From Cyanobacteria bacterium M_surface_10_m2_119 (GTDB lineage: Bacteria > Cyanobacteriota > Cyanobacteriia > PCC-6307 > Cyanobiaceae): a stretch of DNA of 64,000 nt. Below the pieces are notes generated by a model, which searched no databases, was not told the origin of the DNA, and saw only the letters and a list, made by a program, of their open reading frames with translations. The stretch is taken from NCBI GenBank assembly GCA_016882525.1, contig VGPU01000003.1:1-64000 (forward strand), written 5' to 3'. Position numbers and translations under genes: made by a program. Numbering within the stretch: the stretch's first letter is position 1; the number at the start of each line of letters is the position of its first letter. Shown piece after piece: positions 24,583-33,553 of the stretch.

Positions 24583-25490
24583 GCCGCCGCGGCGTGGTAG
24601 CTGCTGCGCACGAGTGGGCCGCTGCGCACCTGGGCAAAGCCCAGCTCGCGGGCGATGGCGCCGAGGCGGGCAAAGTCCTCGGGATGCCAGTAGCGGGCCA
24701 CGGGGATGTGGGCCAGCGACGGCCGCAGGTATTGCCCCAGGGTGAGCCGCTGGCAATCCACCGCCCGCAGGTCGCGCAGGGTCTGCACCACCTCCTCCTC
24801 GCTCTCCCCCAGGCCGAGCATCAGGCCGCTCTTGGTGGGAATGGCGGGAGCCAGCTCGCGGGCGGCTGCCAGCAGCGCCAGGGAGCGCCGGTAGGTGGCG
24901 CCGCGGCGCACCTCCCCCTGCAGCCGCTCCACCGTCTCCAGGTTGTGGTTGAAGCAGGCGGGCTCGGCCGCCAACACGGCGGCCAGCCGCTGGCGCTGGG
25001 CGGCGACGCCCGCCTCCTCCTCCCGCTGGCCGCCCCAGAAGTCGGGCGTGAGCACTTCGATCGCCACACCCGGACTGCGGCGGCGGATGGCGGCCATGGC
25101 CGCGCTGAACAAGCTGGCGCCATGGTCGGCGAGGTCGTCGCGGGCGACGGCGGTGAGCACCACATAGCGGAGGCCCAGCACCGCCACCGCATCCGCCACC
25201 CGCTCGGCCTCGGCGCCGTCGAGGGGCATGGGGGCCTGCCCCTTGTCGACCTGGCAGAAGGCGCAGCTGCGGGTGCAGATCGACCCCCCGAGCAGGAAGG
25301 TGGCCGTGCCGGCCGCGTAGCACTCCGCCCGGTTGGGGCAGCGGCCCTCTTCGCAGATCGTGTGCAGGCGCTGCTGTTTCACCACCGTCTGCACGGCCTC
25401 CAGCTCCGAGGCATTGCCCACCGGCCGCTGCAGCCAGGCGGGCAGTCGTTCAGCCGGGGCAATGGCGCTGTAGCGGCTCGGGCGGCGCAT
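24579..25490 (-). CDS. lipA: Lipoyl synthase
   Basis: 303 residues from ATG 25490; an in-frame ATG at 25562 would add 24 Pro/Arg-rich residues. The auxiliary cluster cysteines are in [12 protein letters not shown], the radical-SAM cysteines in [13 protein letters not shown], and the conserved C-terminal RSSYHA is present. It inserts two sulfurs into octanoyl groups of lipoyl-dependent enzymes. Downstream overlap with a 37-residue frame and an upstream 12-base tandem repeat separate it from recR. Family assignment is certain; only the start is open. Confidence 0.95.
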   Translation of the reverse strand: MRRPSRYSAIAPAERLPAWLQRPVGNASELEAVQTVVKQQRLHTICEEGRCPNRAECYAAGTATFLLGGSICTRSCAFCQVDKGQAPMPLDGAEAERVADAVAVLGLRYVVLTAVARDDLADHGASLFSAAMAAIRRRSPGVAIEVLTPDFWGGQREEEAGVAAQRQRLAAVLAAEPACFNHNLETVERLQGEVRRGATYRRSLALLAAARELAPAIPTKSGLMLGLGESEEEVVQTLRDLRAVDCQRLTLGQYLRPSLAHIPVARYWHPEDFARLGAIARELGFAQVRSGPLVRSSYHAAAA

Positions 25491-25556
25491 CGGGGCTTGC
25501 AGGGGTGGGGCGTTCAGGGGAGCGTTTGGGGGGCGTTTCGTGGTGGGGCGGGCGCT

Positions 25557-25592
25557 GTTCACTCAGCTGTTGACTCAGCTGTTCACTCCACC
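25557..25592. repeat. Three imperfect 12-bp tandem units between lipA and recR
   Basis: The plus strand reads GTTCACTCAGCT, GTTGACTCAGCT, GTTCACTCCACC. The units span the recR stop codon and the furthest-upstream possible lipA start. Two units differ by one base and the third by three. This looks like a small slippage repeat. It may explain why the lipA N-terminus is variable. No regulatory meaning can be supported. Confidence 0.5.
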
Positions 25593-26275
25593 GGGCGCCG
25601 GCCCTCGAAGGCCCGCGCCAGGGTCACCTCGTCGGCATACTCCAGCTCGCCGCCCACCGGCAGGCCGTAGGCGATGCGGCTCACCTGGGTGAAGGGCCGC
25701 AACAGCCGTGCCAGATAGAGGCTGGTGGTGTCGCCCTCCACGCTGGGGGTGAGGGCCAGGATCACCTCCTCGATCGGCGTGCTGCTGTCCTCCGCCACGC
25801 GGCGCACCAGCGGCTGGATCTGCAGCAGGTCGGGGCCGATGCCATCCATCGGCGAGATCAGCCCGCCAAGCACGTGATACGTGCCCCGGAACTCCCGGGT
25901 GCGTTCCATGGCCAGCAGATCGCGCGAATCGGCCACCACGCAGATCTGCCCCCCCTGGCGCTCGGGATTGCGGCAGATCTCACAGAGCGGGTCGGCCGAG
26001 AGGTGAAAGCAGCGCTGGCAGTGGCCCACCTGGCTGCGGGCGGCCAGCAGGGCATCGGCAAAGCTGCGCACCTGCTCCTCCGGCTGGCGCAGCAGGTGCA
26101 GGGCCAGTCGCTGGGCCGTGCGCGGGCCGATGCCCGGCAGCCGCTCAAACTGCTCGATCAGCCGGGCCAGGGGACGGGTGTAGCCGCTCAGGACCGTGCT
26201 GCCGCTGGCCGGAATGTAGGGCGGGTGAGCTCCAGAATGGGACCCGTGCCCCGCCCGCCCGCCCGTGACCGCCAT
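25583..26275 (-). CDS. recR: Recombination mediator protein RecR
   Basis: About 200 residues of recognisable Rec[32 protein letters not shown] (helix-hairpin-helix), zinc finger CQRCFHL...CEICRN, Toprim strand [33 protein letters not shown] and the C-terminal [18 protein letters not shown]. RecR loads RecA at gaps with RecF/O. Family proteins start close to YTRPLARL, but no ATG, GTG or TTG is found there (codons GTC, CTG). The first ATG upstream is at 26275, giving ~30 extra residues and an 11-base overlap with the divergent psbP start; a CTG near 26191 is the alternative. Confidence 0.9.
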   Translation of the reverse strand: MAVTGGRAGHGSHSGAHPPYIPASGSTVLSGYTRPLARLIEQFERLPGIGPRTAQRLALHLLRQPEEQVRSFADALLAARSQVGHCQRCFHLSADPLCEICRNPERQGGQICVVADSRDLLAMERTREFRGTYHVLGGLISPMDGIGPDLLQIQPLVRRVAEDSSTPIEEVILALTPSVEGDTTSLYLARLLRPFTQVSRIAYGLPVGGELEYADEVTLARAFEGRRPVE

Positions 26276-26849
26276 CCCCTTCCGCCCGCTGCTGTCCCCC
26301 TCCCTGCGGCGTGCGCTGGCTGCGGTGCTGCTGGCCCTGGGCCTCGGCCTGGCGCTGGTGGGATGCAGCGCCAGTGCCGCCGGCCTCAACGGCTTCCAGA
26401 GTGCGGACGGCCGCTACGCCTTCCTCTACCCCACCGGCTGGACCCGGGTGCAGGTGAGCGGTGGGCCGCAGGTGGTGTTCCACGACCTGATCAACAGTGA
26501 CGAGACCCTGAGCCTGGTGATTTCCGAGGTGACGCCGGAGCGCGATCTCACCGCCCTGGGCAGTGCCGTGGCTGTGGGCGAGACCCTGCGCCGCCAGGTG
26601 ATCGCCCCCGAGGGCAGCGGCCGCCAGGCTGAGCTGGTGCAGGCTGACGCCCGGGAACAGGACGGCCGCACGTTTTATGACCTGGAGTATGCGGTGCACC
26701 TGCAGGACCGCGACCGCCATGAACTGGCCACGGTGGTGGTGGACCGGGGCCGTCTCTACACCTTTGCCGCCAGCACCAACGAGATCCGCTGGCCGAAGGT
26801 GAAGGACCTCTTCCATCAGGTGGTCTCCTCCTTCAACCTGCTGGTGTGA
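26265..26849 (+). CDS. psbP: PsbP-family thylakoid lipoprotein (CyanoP)
   Basis: 194 residues, GTG. A lipoprotein signal peptide ends in the lipobox LALVGC (Cys about residue 34). The mature domain is PsbP-like: [40 protein letters not shown], and [21 protein letters not shown], ending in the usual [11 protein letters not shown]. CyanoP binds photosystem II on the lumenal side and helps assembly. It is divergent from recR with overlapping 5' ends and is followed directly by the FAD oxidoreductase. Confidence 0.92.
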   Translation: MTAIPFRPLLSPSLRRALAAVLLALGLGLALVGCSASAAGLNGFQSADGRYAFLYPTGWTRVQVSGGPQVVFHDLINSDETLSLVISEVTPERDLTALGSAVAVGETLRRQVIAPEGSGRQAELVQADAREQDGRTFYDLEYAVHLQDRDRHELATVVVDRGRLYTFAASTNEIRWPKVKDLFHQVVSSFNLLV

Positions 26850-26850
26850 T

Positions 26851-27900
26851 GTGAGGGCCGCTCACCCCAACGATGGCTGCAACGACCCGGTCGAGGTGGC
26901 CGTCATCGGCGGGGGCCTGGCAGGGGGGCTTCTGGCCCTGGAGCTGGCGCAGCTGGGCCTGGGGGTGGCGCTGATCGATGGGGCGAGCTCAGGCACGACG
27001 CCCTCCCATCCCTGCGCCAGCCACTGGAGTTACGGGGCCATCGCGCCCTTGGCCGGCGGTCGCTGGGCCCAGCTGCAGCGCCGCCATGGCGATCTGGGTT
27101 GGCGTCGTCGCTGCTTCCGTCCGATCGGCCCGGGTGCTCCCCTGGCGGGACGGTTCCCCTTGCCCTGCAGCCGGGTGGATGGCGGCCTGCTCCAGCACCG
27201 GTTGCCCCAGGTTCTCGAGCGCCTCGGGGTCTGTCAGCGGTTCGTACGGGTCGCGCGGCTGCAGCCCCCCGTGGGTGCGGGCGCCCCGTGGCGGCTCCAG
27301 CCCAGCGGCGGTGGGGAGGCGCTGGAAGCCTGGCAGGTGGTGCTTGCCGCAGGGCCCGGGTGTCGTGCCCTGTGGCCGGAGCTGCCGGAGCGCCTGCGGG
27401 TGAGTTGGGCTGGGGTGCTGCTGCTCCAGCCCCAGGGGGATGGCTGGCCCTGCGGCGCTGCGCCGGCGATGCGGCTGCCGGCCCGTTTCAGCCGGCTGGC
27501 CCTCGAGGCCCGGGCTCCAGAGCTGCGCCAGGAGGCCTGGCAGGTGGATCCGGGCCTGATCCCCTGGGGCGATCGCTGGCTGGCGGGCCAGATCAGCCTG
27601 GTGCGGCCTGGGCTGGAGCTGGGCGATCCCCCCGACCCCGCCCTGCAGGAACGGCGGCTGCGGGAGGCGCTGGCGCCATGGCTGCCGCCCCTGGCGCACT
27701 GGCCGGGCACGTTCCAGCAGGTGCCGGTGAGTTTCTGCAGCGATGGTCAGCCCCTGGTGGGCCCGGTGCCCGGGGCGCCCCCAGGCCTCTGGGCGTTTGC
27801 CGGCTTCAGCGCCGCCTTCACCGCCGTGCCGGGGGCGGCACCGGCCCTGGCCTGCGCTGTGCATGCGGCCGCCAGCTTGAGTTCTGCACCCCCCGGGTGA
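26851..27900 (+). CDS. FAD-dependent oxidoreductase, DAO family
   Basis: 349 residues, GTG one base after the psbP stop. The dinucleotide-binding loop EVAVIGGGLAGGLLALELAQLGLGVALID is clear at residues ~10-40, and the C-terminal FAD contact appears in GQPLVGPVPGAPPGLWAFAGFSAAFTAVPGAA. The middle is short and rich in Gln/Leu, with HPCASHWSYGAIAPLAGGRWAQLQRR after the first motif, typical of glycine-oxidase/DAO folds. The substrate is unknown; cyanobacterial neighbours of psbP vary, so context does not help. It ends just before a GC hairpin that precedes the HlyD gene. Confidence 0.82.
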   Translation: MRAAHPNDGCNDPVEVAVIGGGLAGGLLALELAQLGLGVALIDGASSGTTPSHPCASHWSYGAIAPLAGGRWAQLQRRHGDLGWRRRCFRPIGPGAPLAGRFPLPCSRVDGGLLQHRLPQVLERLGVCQRFVRVARLQPPVGAGAPWRLQPSGGGEALEAWQVVLAAGPGCRALWPELPERLRVSWAGVLLLQPQGDGWPCGAAPAMRLPARFSRLALEARAPELRQEAWQVDPGLIPWGDRWLAGQISLVRPGLELGDPPDPALQERRLREALAPWLPPLAHWPGTFQQVPVSFCSDGQPLVGPVPGAPPGLWAFAGFSAAFTAVPGAAPALACAVHAAASLSSAPPG

Positions 27901-27918
27901 CAGGTCGACGGGGGGCTT
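27889..27918 (+). terminator. GC-rich hairpin between the FAD oxidoreductase and HlyD genes
   Basis: CCCCCCG at 27889-27895 pairs with CGGGGGG at 27909-27915, with a 13-base loop and followed by CTTTC. It starts inside the last codons of the oxidoreductase. The T-run is short, so termination may be weak. It also hides the G-rich stretch just before the HlyD ATG and could thus limit its translation. Confidence 0.35.
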
Positions 27919-27920
27919 TC

Positions 27921-29258
27921 ATGATTGGCGCCATGAGCCCGTCCCCGGCCCCAGCCAGCCTGCCCAGCACGCCGCTTCCACCCCCGGCTGCCGGCCTGAG
28001 CGATCACGCCCAGGTGGGTGTGTGTCTGGCTGCCGTGACCGGAGCGCTGGGCCTGTGGGCCCTCTTCTGGCCGGTGCCCACCGAGGTGAGCGGTACCGGC
28101 GTGCTGATCTATCCCGACAACGCGGGCATCCTCGATGCCCGCGCCGGCGGCCAGGTGCGCGAGATCCAGGTGAAGGTGGGGGAGCAGGTGCGTCGCGGCC
28201 AGGTGCTGATGACCCTCTACCTGCCGGTGCTGGAGCGCCAGCTCGAGCAGCAGCGGGGCAACCTGCGCCAGCTGGAACGCCACAATGCCCAGCTGGATGC
28301 CAGGGATGCCGAGCGGCTGAGCACCGAGAAGCGCTCCCTGGAGACCTCGCTGGCCAAATTCGCCAACGACCGCCAGCGCTACGGCCAGCTGCAGGACACC
28401 TTTGCCTCCAAGCTGCGCAACCTGGAGTGGCTGGCCAAGCGGGAGGTGGTGGCTCCCCTCTCCTCGGAGGTGGTGGGGGCGGAACAGGGTCTCACCAGCA
28501 CCGGCGTGAACCTGGACAACATCCGCATACAGGAAAAGGAAGTGGTCACCAACTACGAGCAGGTGAAGCTCGGGATCGAGACCCAGGCCCTGCAGCGCAG
28601 GTACCAGATTGATGACCTCAAGCGCGAGATCCAGGTCACGGAGGCCAAGATCGCCTACGACGGCAAGGTGCTGGCCGAGCGTGACGGCCGGGTGCTCGAC
28701 CTGCAGGTGATCCCCGGCCAGACGGTGAGCACGGGCCAGCGCCTGGGCACCCTGGGACGAGCCGACCAGCCGCAGGCCGGCGACCGGCCCCTCAAGGCCG
28801 TGGCCTACTTCGCCCCCGCCGATGCCCGTCGCCTGCCCCCGGGGCTGCCGGTGGAGGTGGTGCCCCTCTGGAACCAGCGCGGACGCTTCGGGGGGATTGT
28901 GGGGAAGGTGGGCGAGGTGCTCACCCTGCCCGCCACCGAGGAGGACATCTCCACCACCATCGGCAACCCCCAGCTGGCCCAGGAGCTCACCAAGAACGGC
29001 CCGGTGATGCGCGCCGACATCGAGCTCGAGAAGGATCCCAGCAGCGTGGATGGCTTCCGCTGGACCCTCTCGGGTGGCAGCGGCGTCTTCCCGATCCGCG
29101 AGGGGCTCACCGTGCAGACCCATGCCTATGTGGAGTGGCGCTCGCCTCTCAGCTATGTGATTCCAGGGTTGCGCTCGCTCACCGGCGGCTACCGCACCAC
29201 CCGCATCGACCGCCGCTGGGACCGTCCGTCCCTGCGGCAGCCGGGAACCCTGCCATGA
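27921..29258 (+). CDS. HlyD-family periplasmic adaptor (membrane fusion) protein
   Basis: 445 residues from ATG 27921 (ATG 27933 alternative). A Pro-rich cytoplasmic start is followed by one membrane helix (~36-56, VGVCLAAVTGALGLWALFWP), the first lipoyl half-motif (RAGGQVREIQVKVGEQVRRGQ), a long coiled-coil hairpin (~100-250, LEQQRGNLRQLERHNAQLD), the second lipoyl half (ERDGRVLDLQVIPGQTVSTGQRLG) and a beta-barrel region. It resembles the HlyD-like proteins of NHLP-type peptide exporters and FUSC/ABC efflux pumps. It probably bridges an inner-membrane exporter to the TolC-like channel; FUSC and TolC genes converge on it. No ABC ATPase follows it. Confidence 0.85.
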   Translation: MIGAMSPSPAPASLPSTPLPPPAAGLSDHAQVGVCLAAVTGALGLWALFWPVPTEVSGTGVLIYPDNAGILDARAGGQVREIQVKVGEQVRRGQVLMTLYLPVLERQLEQQRGNLRQLERHNAQLDARDAERLSTEKRSLETSLAKFANDRQRYGQLQDTFASKLRNLEWLAKREVVAPLSSEVVGAEQGLTSTGVNLDNIRIQEKEVVTNYEQVKLGIETQALQRRYQIDDLKREIQVTEAKIAYDGKVLAERDGRVLDLQVIPGQTVSTGQRLGTLGRADQPQAGDRPLKAVAYFAPADARRLPPGLPVEVVPLWNQRGRFGGIVGKVGEVLTLPATEEDISTTIGNPQLAQELTKNGPVMRADIELEKDPSSVDGFRWTLSGGSGVFPIREGLTVQTHAYVEWRSPLSYVIPGLRSLTGGYRTTRIDRRWDRPSLRQPGTLP

Positions 29259-29440
29259 GACTGCCCCAGATCCGCAACCCGCTCCTGCGGCAGGAGTTCC
29301 CCTGGCTGGTGGCCGAGGTGGTGCTGCTGGTGATCCTGTTCAATGCCAACCCGCCCGAGCTCTGGTTCTGGCTGGTGGTGCTGGTGGTGGTGCTGCTCTA
29401 CCGGATCGAGCGCTGGTGGTCGTCGCGGCCCGGGAGCTGA
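29255..29440 (+). CDS. Small 61-residue membrane protein coupled to HlyD
   Basis: Starts at ATG overlapping the HlyD stop (ATGA). After a basic N-terminus (MRLPQIRNPLLRQEF) come two hydrophobic stretches, PWLVAEVVLLVILF and LWFWLVVLVVVLLY, separated by NANPPE, then a basic tail. This two-helix layout recalls small partner subunits of FUSC exporters such as AaeX (DUF1656), but no sequence signature of that family is visible. It ends 8 bases before the end of the convergent FUSC gene. Role in the efflux complex is inference. Confidence 0.7.
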   Translation: MRLPQIRNPLLRQEFPWLVAEVVLLVILFNANPPELWFWLVVLVVVLLYRIERWWSSRPGS

Positions 29441-29448
29441 ACGGATCC

Positions 29449-30492
29449 TCAGCGGAGCAGGGCCCGCCAGTGCCGTTCGGTGCTGGCGATGGTCTGCTGG
29501 ATGCGGGCCAGCACCACCAGGTGGTCGGCGACCCGCTGCAGCTGCTGGGGGGGCATCTGCTGGAAGCTCACCTCGGCGTTGGCCGTGCGCAGGCTTTCCA
29601 GCGGCAGCCTGGGTAGGGGCGTCTGCGGCGGCGCCTGCAGCTCCAGAGGGCGCCCCAGGGCCGCCTGCCACCCCAGCAGCCGCTCGGCCACGGCGGCACG
29701 GAATGCGGACGCTGCGCTGTGCTGGTGCTCCAGCCCCCAGGCCTGCCACTGGGGATCCGGCAGGCGGCGCAGTTCATCGAGCGCAAGCATCAGGGATTCG
29801 CAGGCGTGATCCAGCAAGTCCCAGAGCCGGGCCACCGGGTGCTGGGCGGCCAGCGCACCGAGTTCCCGCAGGGCATCGCCCCGGGTATTGCGCAGGGTCA
29901 GCAGGCTCTGGCGAAGCGTGTGCAGCCGCTGGCCCAGCCGTCGCCGCCTCTCGGCCTCGGGAGCAGGATCCTGGGTCTCCTGCAGGGTCTGGCCCAGATC
30001 CACCAGCAGCTGCAGCAGGCCCCGGCGCTGTTGCTGCCGGGCCGTCGAGGGCCAGAACAACCGCAGGCTCAACAGGGCCATGAGGATGCCGAAGGCCGTC
30101 CAGAACAGCCGCAGCGGGATCCAGCTGTCGAGCTGCTGCTCGTGGGTCAGCCAGCCGGAGATCACCACGAAGCAGCACACCGTGTAGCCCACCGTGAGCC
30201 TGAGTGAACCGGCGATCAGCCGTGCCAGCAGCAGCGCCAGCGGCAGCGCCACCACCACGGGAAGGGAGCCCCAGGCCCGGTAGCCGAAAAACACCACGAT
30301 TGCGCCCACCGCCGTGCCGATCAGACGCTGGCGACCCAGCTCAAGCGTGTTGCCGTAGCTGCCCACCGTCACGGTGAGCACGGCCATGGAGGCGTACATG
30401 GCAAACGCCAGGCCGGTGAGTGCGGCGAAGCCGTTCACCACCGCCACGGTGAGGGCCAGGCGCAGGGTGTCGCGCAGGACGGGGCTGCTCAT
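29449..30492 (-). CDS. FUSC-family transporter, C-terminal-type half (copy A)
   Basis: 347 residues from ATG 30492, overlapping the stop of the N-terminal-type gene (ATGA). Six membrane helices (~10-165) start with LRLALTVAVVNGFAALTGLAFAMYASMAVLTVTVGSYG and end with LRLFWTAFGILMALLSLRLFWP; a helical cytoplasmic domain follows. It is clearly paralogous to 33554-34651 (shared TVGSYG/STGTYGG, ELGRQRL, LRLFWTAFG, SLRLFWP). Classical FUSC exporters (AaeB, YccS) carry two such modules in one chain; here the modules are separate genes. It likely exports aromatic acids or similar compounds, but no substrate is indicated. Confidence 0.82.
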   Translation of the reverse strand: MSSPVLRDTLRLALTVAVVNGFAALTGLAFAMYASMAVLTVTVGSYGNTLELGRQRLIGTAVGAIVVFFGYRAWGSLPVVVALPLALLLARLIAGSLRLTVGYTVCCFVVISGWLTHEQQLDSWIPLRLFWTAFGILMALLSLRLFWPSTARQQQRRGLLQLLVDLGQTLQETQDPAPEAERRRRLGQRLHTLRQSLLTLRNTRGDALRELGALAAQHPVARLWDLLDHACESLMLALDELRRLPDPQWQAWGLEHQHSAASAFRAAVAERLLGWQAALGRPLELQAPPQTPLPRLPLESLRTANAEVSFQQMPPQQLQRVADHLVVLARIQQTIASTERHWRALLR

Positions 30493-31502
30493 GATGCCCC
30501 GCTCTGCTTCCGGTCGATCGCCCGGCGCACCAGGGCCCGACTGCGCAGCAGTTGCTGCAGCTGCTCCAGCTCCTGGGCGATGGCCAGGAGCAGGGGAGCG
30601 GAGGTGTTGTTCCGCCTGGCGAGCTGCAACCAGGCCTCCAGCCCCGGCCCATCGCTCTGGGGGCCCGCGGGCGTCGCAGCCAGCAGCTGGAGCCTCAGGT
30701 TGTGCACTGCGGGACCGAGCAGCCCATCCTCTGAGAGCGGTGCGGGCAGATCCAGCAGCAGGGGCTCCAGCAGCAGCCACTGGCGCATCAGCAGGCGCCA
30801 GATGAAGCCGGTCTGGGCCTAGCGTGAGCTCATCTGGCGTACATGTCTCGGTGTTGGGGTGCTCTGGCGCTGATCCCGCAGTTGCTGCAGCAGCAGGATT
30901 GGCGGCAGCAGCGTCTGGGAGCGCAGGGGTTGGGGCGGCTTGCCCCCCTCGGCCAGCCAGTGCTCCATCCGCAGGAGCTGGTCACCCAGCTGGTGGCAGA
31001 TCCCCTGCTCCAGCTGCGGCAATTGCTGCAGCGGCCGGCGCGGCCAGAACACCCAGGTGGCCAGCTGGGCCATGGCGATGCCCACCACTGCGCTGAAGGC
31101 CAGATCGAAGACCAGGGCACCGTTGAAGTGCGCGCCCCCACCCATCACCTCGAGGCCCCAGCAGCTCAGGTAGCCCAGGCTCAGCCCCTTGAGCAGGCCC
31201 AGGCCACGGATCAGCACACCTGTGATCAGCAGACCGATGGCGGTGACCAGCCAGCCGCTCAGCAGGTTGTGCAGCACCACGGCCGTGAGGATGCCGATCA
31301 CGGATCCAGCCACCATCTGGCCGATGCTGCGCAGGGGCGTGAGGTCGTTGTCGTTGATGAACACCACCGCCATCAACAGGCCCAGCAGCATCACCGCGCC
31401 GCGGTCGGCCCAGAGCATGATCCCGATCGTGAGGGTGGCGGCCAGCCAGGTGCGCAGGCTGTTGCGCCAGAGCGGGCTGAGGGCAGGAAGAACGTTGGCC
31501 AT
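30489..31502 (-). pseudogene. FUSC-family transporter, N-terminal-type half (copy A), interrupted by an in-frame TAG
   Basis: The frame runs from ATG 31502 to TGA 30489 with a single TAG at 30819-30821. The first 227 residues hold six membrane helices (WLAATLTIGIMLW ... ATWVFWPRRP) and the start of the cytoplasmic domain. After the TAG the same frame continues with AQTGFIWRLLMRQWLLLEPLLLDLP, which aligns with WQLTHFHWVAWERLLADLP of the intact paralogue at 34648-35619. Read through, it would be 337 residues against 323 in the paralogue. It may be a recent nonsense mutation, a sequencing error, two separate polypeptides or genuine readthrough. An ATG at 30788 could restart the tail. Confidence 0.7.
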
Positions 31503-31515
31503 CAGGGCGACCCCT

Positions 31516-33360
31516 TCAGGGCCTGGCGGTGCTGGATACCTGCAGCTGCAGCTGGGGTTGCATCGGCTGGGCGGGATCGCGCGGCACCGGCAGCAGCTCG
31601 CGCAGCAGGCGGGCGTAGGTGATGTTCACGTCCACCGTGGCGTTGAGGCGCCGCACCAGGCTCTCGATCAGCTGGTCCTGGGTGACCGACACATCCACTT
31701 CGCTGGAGAGGCCTGTGGTGTAGCGCAGGCGCACATCGCGGAAGGCCTCCAGGGCGGCGGCCACCCCGCGCCGGGCTGAACTCAGCTTGGCCAGGCTGGC
31801 CTCGTGGTTGAAGAACGCCTGCTCGAGGCGCAGGCGGATGTCGTTGCGGTTGGCCGCATACTGCTAGGCGGCGGCCGCTTCCTGGCGGGCCAGGGCCCGT
31901 GCCTGGCCGGCGGTGGTGCCCGCATCGAAGAGCAGCCAGGTGAAGGCCAGCCCCACCGACCAGTCCCAGCCGTTGGTGGTGCTCAGGGGCAGGGCGGTGG
32001 AGCCGCAGCAGCCACCGCCGCCGAGGGTGAAATTGTCGAGGCTGCTGCGGGAGGCGGTGCCCCCTGCTGAGGCAAACAGCGAGAGCTTGGGCAGCAGGGC
32101 AGCAGCGGTGGCCTGGCTCTGTTCGGCCAGGGCCGTGCGGGTGGCCAGGATCGCCTCCAGTTCCGGGTTGCCGCGGTAGGCCTCCAGCAGGCTCTGCTCG
32201 AGGTTGAGGGGCCAGCGTGGCTGCACCACGATCGGATCGCTGGCGCTGGGGGTGATGCCGGGCGGCAGGTTGAGCAGCACCGCCAGCTGCCGCCGCGCCA
32301 CCGCCCGGTCGGCCAGGGCCTGGATCAGGCTTTCCTCGCCCGCCGCCTGGCTCGCCCGGCGGCGCAGCACATCCAGCCGCGGCACCAGGCCGGCCTGCTG
32401 CAGATCCAGGCTCTCCTGCAACAGCACCAGGTCGTTGCGCAGGTTGGCGTCGTAGACGCGCACCAGCTGTTCCCGCTGCTGCAGCTGGTAGTAGGCCTCG
32501 CTCACCTGCAGCTGCAGGCTGCGCAGCTGACTGGCATAGGCGTTGCGCTGCTGCTCCAGCCCTGCCCGGGCGGCCCGCACCGTGGGGGTGCGGGCGAAGT
32601 CGAGCAGGGCGTAGTTGAGCTGCAGGCCCCCCTCCACCGCCCATTCGCAGCTGGTCACTCCGGCGGAGCCGCCCTTGGGCACGTAGAAGGGGCCGGCGGT
32701 GGGCACCCCCGGCTGGGCGGCGCTGGAAGAGGGATCGCTGGGGGTGAGCAGGCCGCTGGGCGAGAACTGGGGCCCGAACCCGAGGGTGTCGTTGGCCTTT
32801 TTGGCGGTGGTGGTGGTGCGGCTGCCCTCGTAGCCGCCGCTGGCGTAGGCGCTGATCGTGGGCCAGTAGGTGCCCATCTCGGCCTGGAAGCGGGCCAGGG
32901 CCGCGGCCACCTGCTCCCGCTGGCCCTGCAGGCTGGCGCTGTTGGCGAAGGCCAGGGCCAGCGCCTGCTCCAGGCTCAGGCCGGCGGTGCTGCCTTGGCG
33001 CAGCTGCTCGGGGCTGGGCAGGTCCAGGGGTGGGGCAGGCGTGGCCTGGGCCGGCTCCAGCTCGCCGGTGGGGGCCTGGTTGGCGCGCAGGAGGGTGGCG
33101 GGGAGCTCCGGGGTGCTCAGCAGGTCGCGCACCGGTGCCTCGGGTTCGGCGGGCAGCAGCTGGTCGAGGGCGCGCAGCTCGGCATCGAGGCGCTGCCAGC
33201 TGCGCTCCAGCCGTTCGAGCTCGGGGATGGGCCGGCTGGGGCTCTGCGGAGCTGCGACGGTCGGGGCCGCCAGGCCCGGCAGCGCTGGAATCGGTACCGC
33301 TCCGACGACGGCGGTGAGTCCTGCAACCAACAGGGCCAGGGCGTCGTTGCGAGGAGCCAC
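31516..33360 (-). pseudogene. TolC-like outer-membrane efflux protein, interrupted by an in-frame TAG
   Basis: From ATG 33360 the product has a signal-like N-terminus (LALLVAGLTAVVGAVPIPALPGLA), a Pro-rich spacer with a coiled segment, then TolC repeats: LSLEQALALAFANSASLQGQR, AEMGTYWPTISAYASG, LNYALLDFARTPTVRAA, EAYYQLQQREQLVRVY and LSLFASAGG ... WLLFDAGTTAGQA. At 31864-31866 a TAG stops it after 498 residues, but the frame continues for 116 codons with typical TolC sequence (DIRLRLEQAFFNHEASLAKL, FRDVRLRYTTGLSSEVDVSVTQDQL). Without that part the last helices of the second repeat are missing. The second amber in this operon; see the FUSC copy A gene. Confidence 0.75.
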
Positions 33361-33553
33361 CTGGCTGCTGGTCAGCGATTGCGAAGCTTTATCTTCCGCG
33401 AGGCCAAGGCCCGGGGCTTCTCAGGGTGTGCGGCCTGGGAATGGCCTCGCTGCGCCGGGGTTTGCCCGGGATCCCTGTGATCAGGATCGCGACGGTCAGC
33501 TGGCCCACGCCGTTGATGTTGGTGCGAGTGCTGGCGCTGCCCAGGGTGTGCGA
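33361..33553. other. 193-base gap upstream of the TolC-like gene
   Basis: Lies between the TolC-like start and the end of the FUSC copy B gene, all on the minus strand. It contains one AT-richer patch close to the TolC start (GCGAAGCTTTATCTTCCGC at 33381-33399 region) that could hold a promoter read toward TolC. No hairpin with a T-run, no RNA gene and no convincing protein-coding frame was seen. Confidence 0.4.

Noticed and set aside
30819..31866. Genome-wide amber recoding as the reason for the two TAG codons
   Set aside because: TAG ends several intact genes here (sigma factor fragment, cdsA, the 180-residue gene at 21716, recD, plsC, the exported helical protein), so it is a normal stop codon in this genome.
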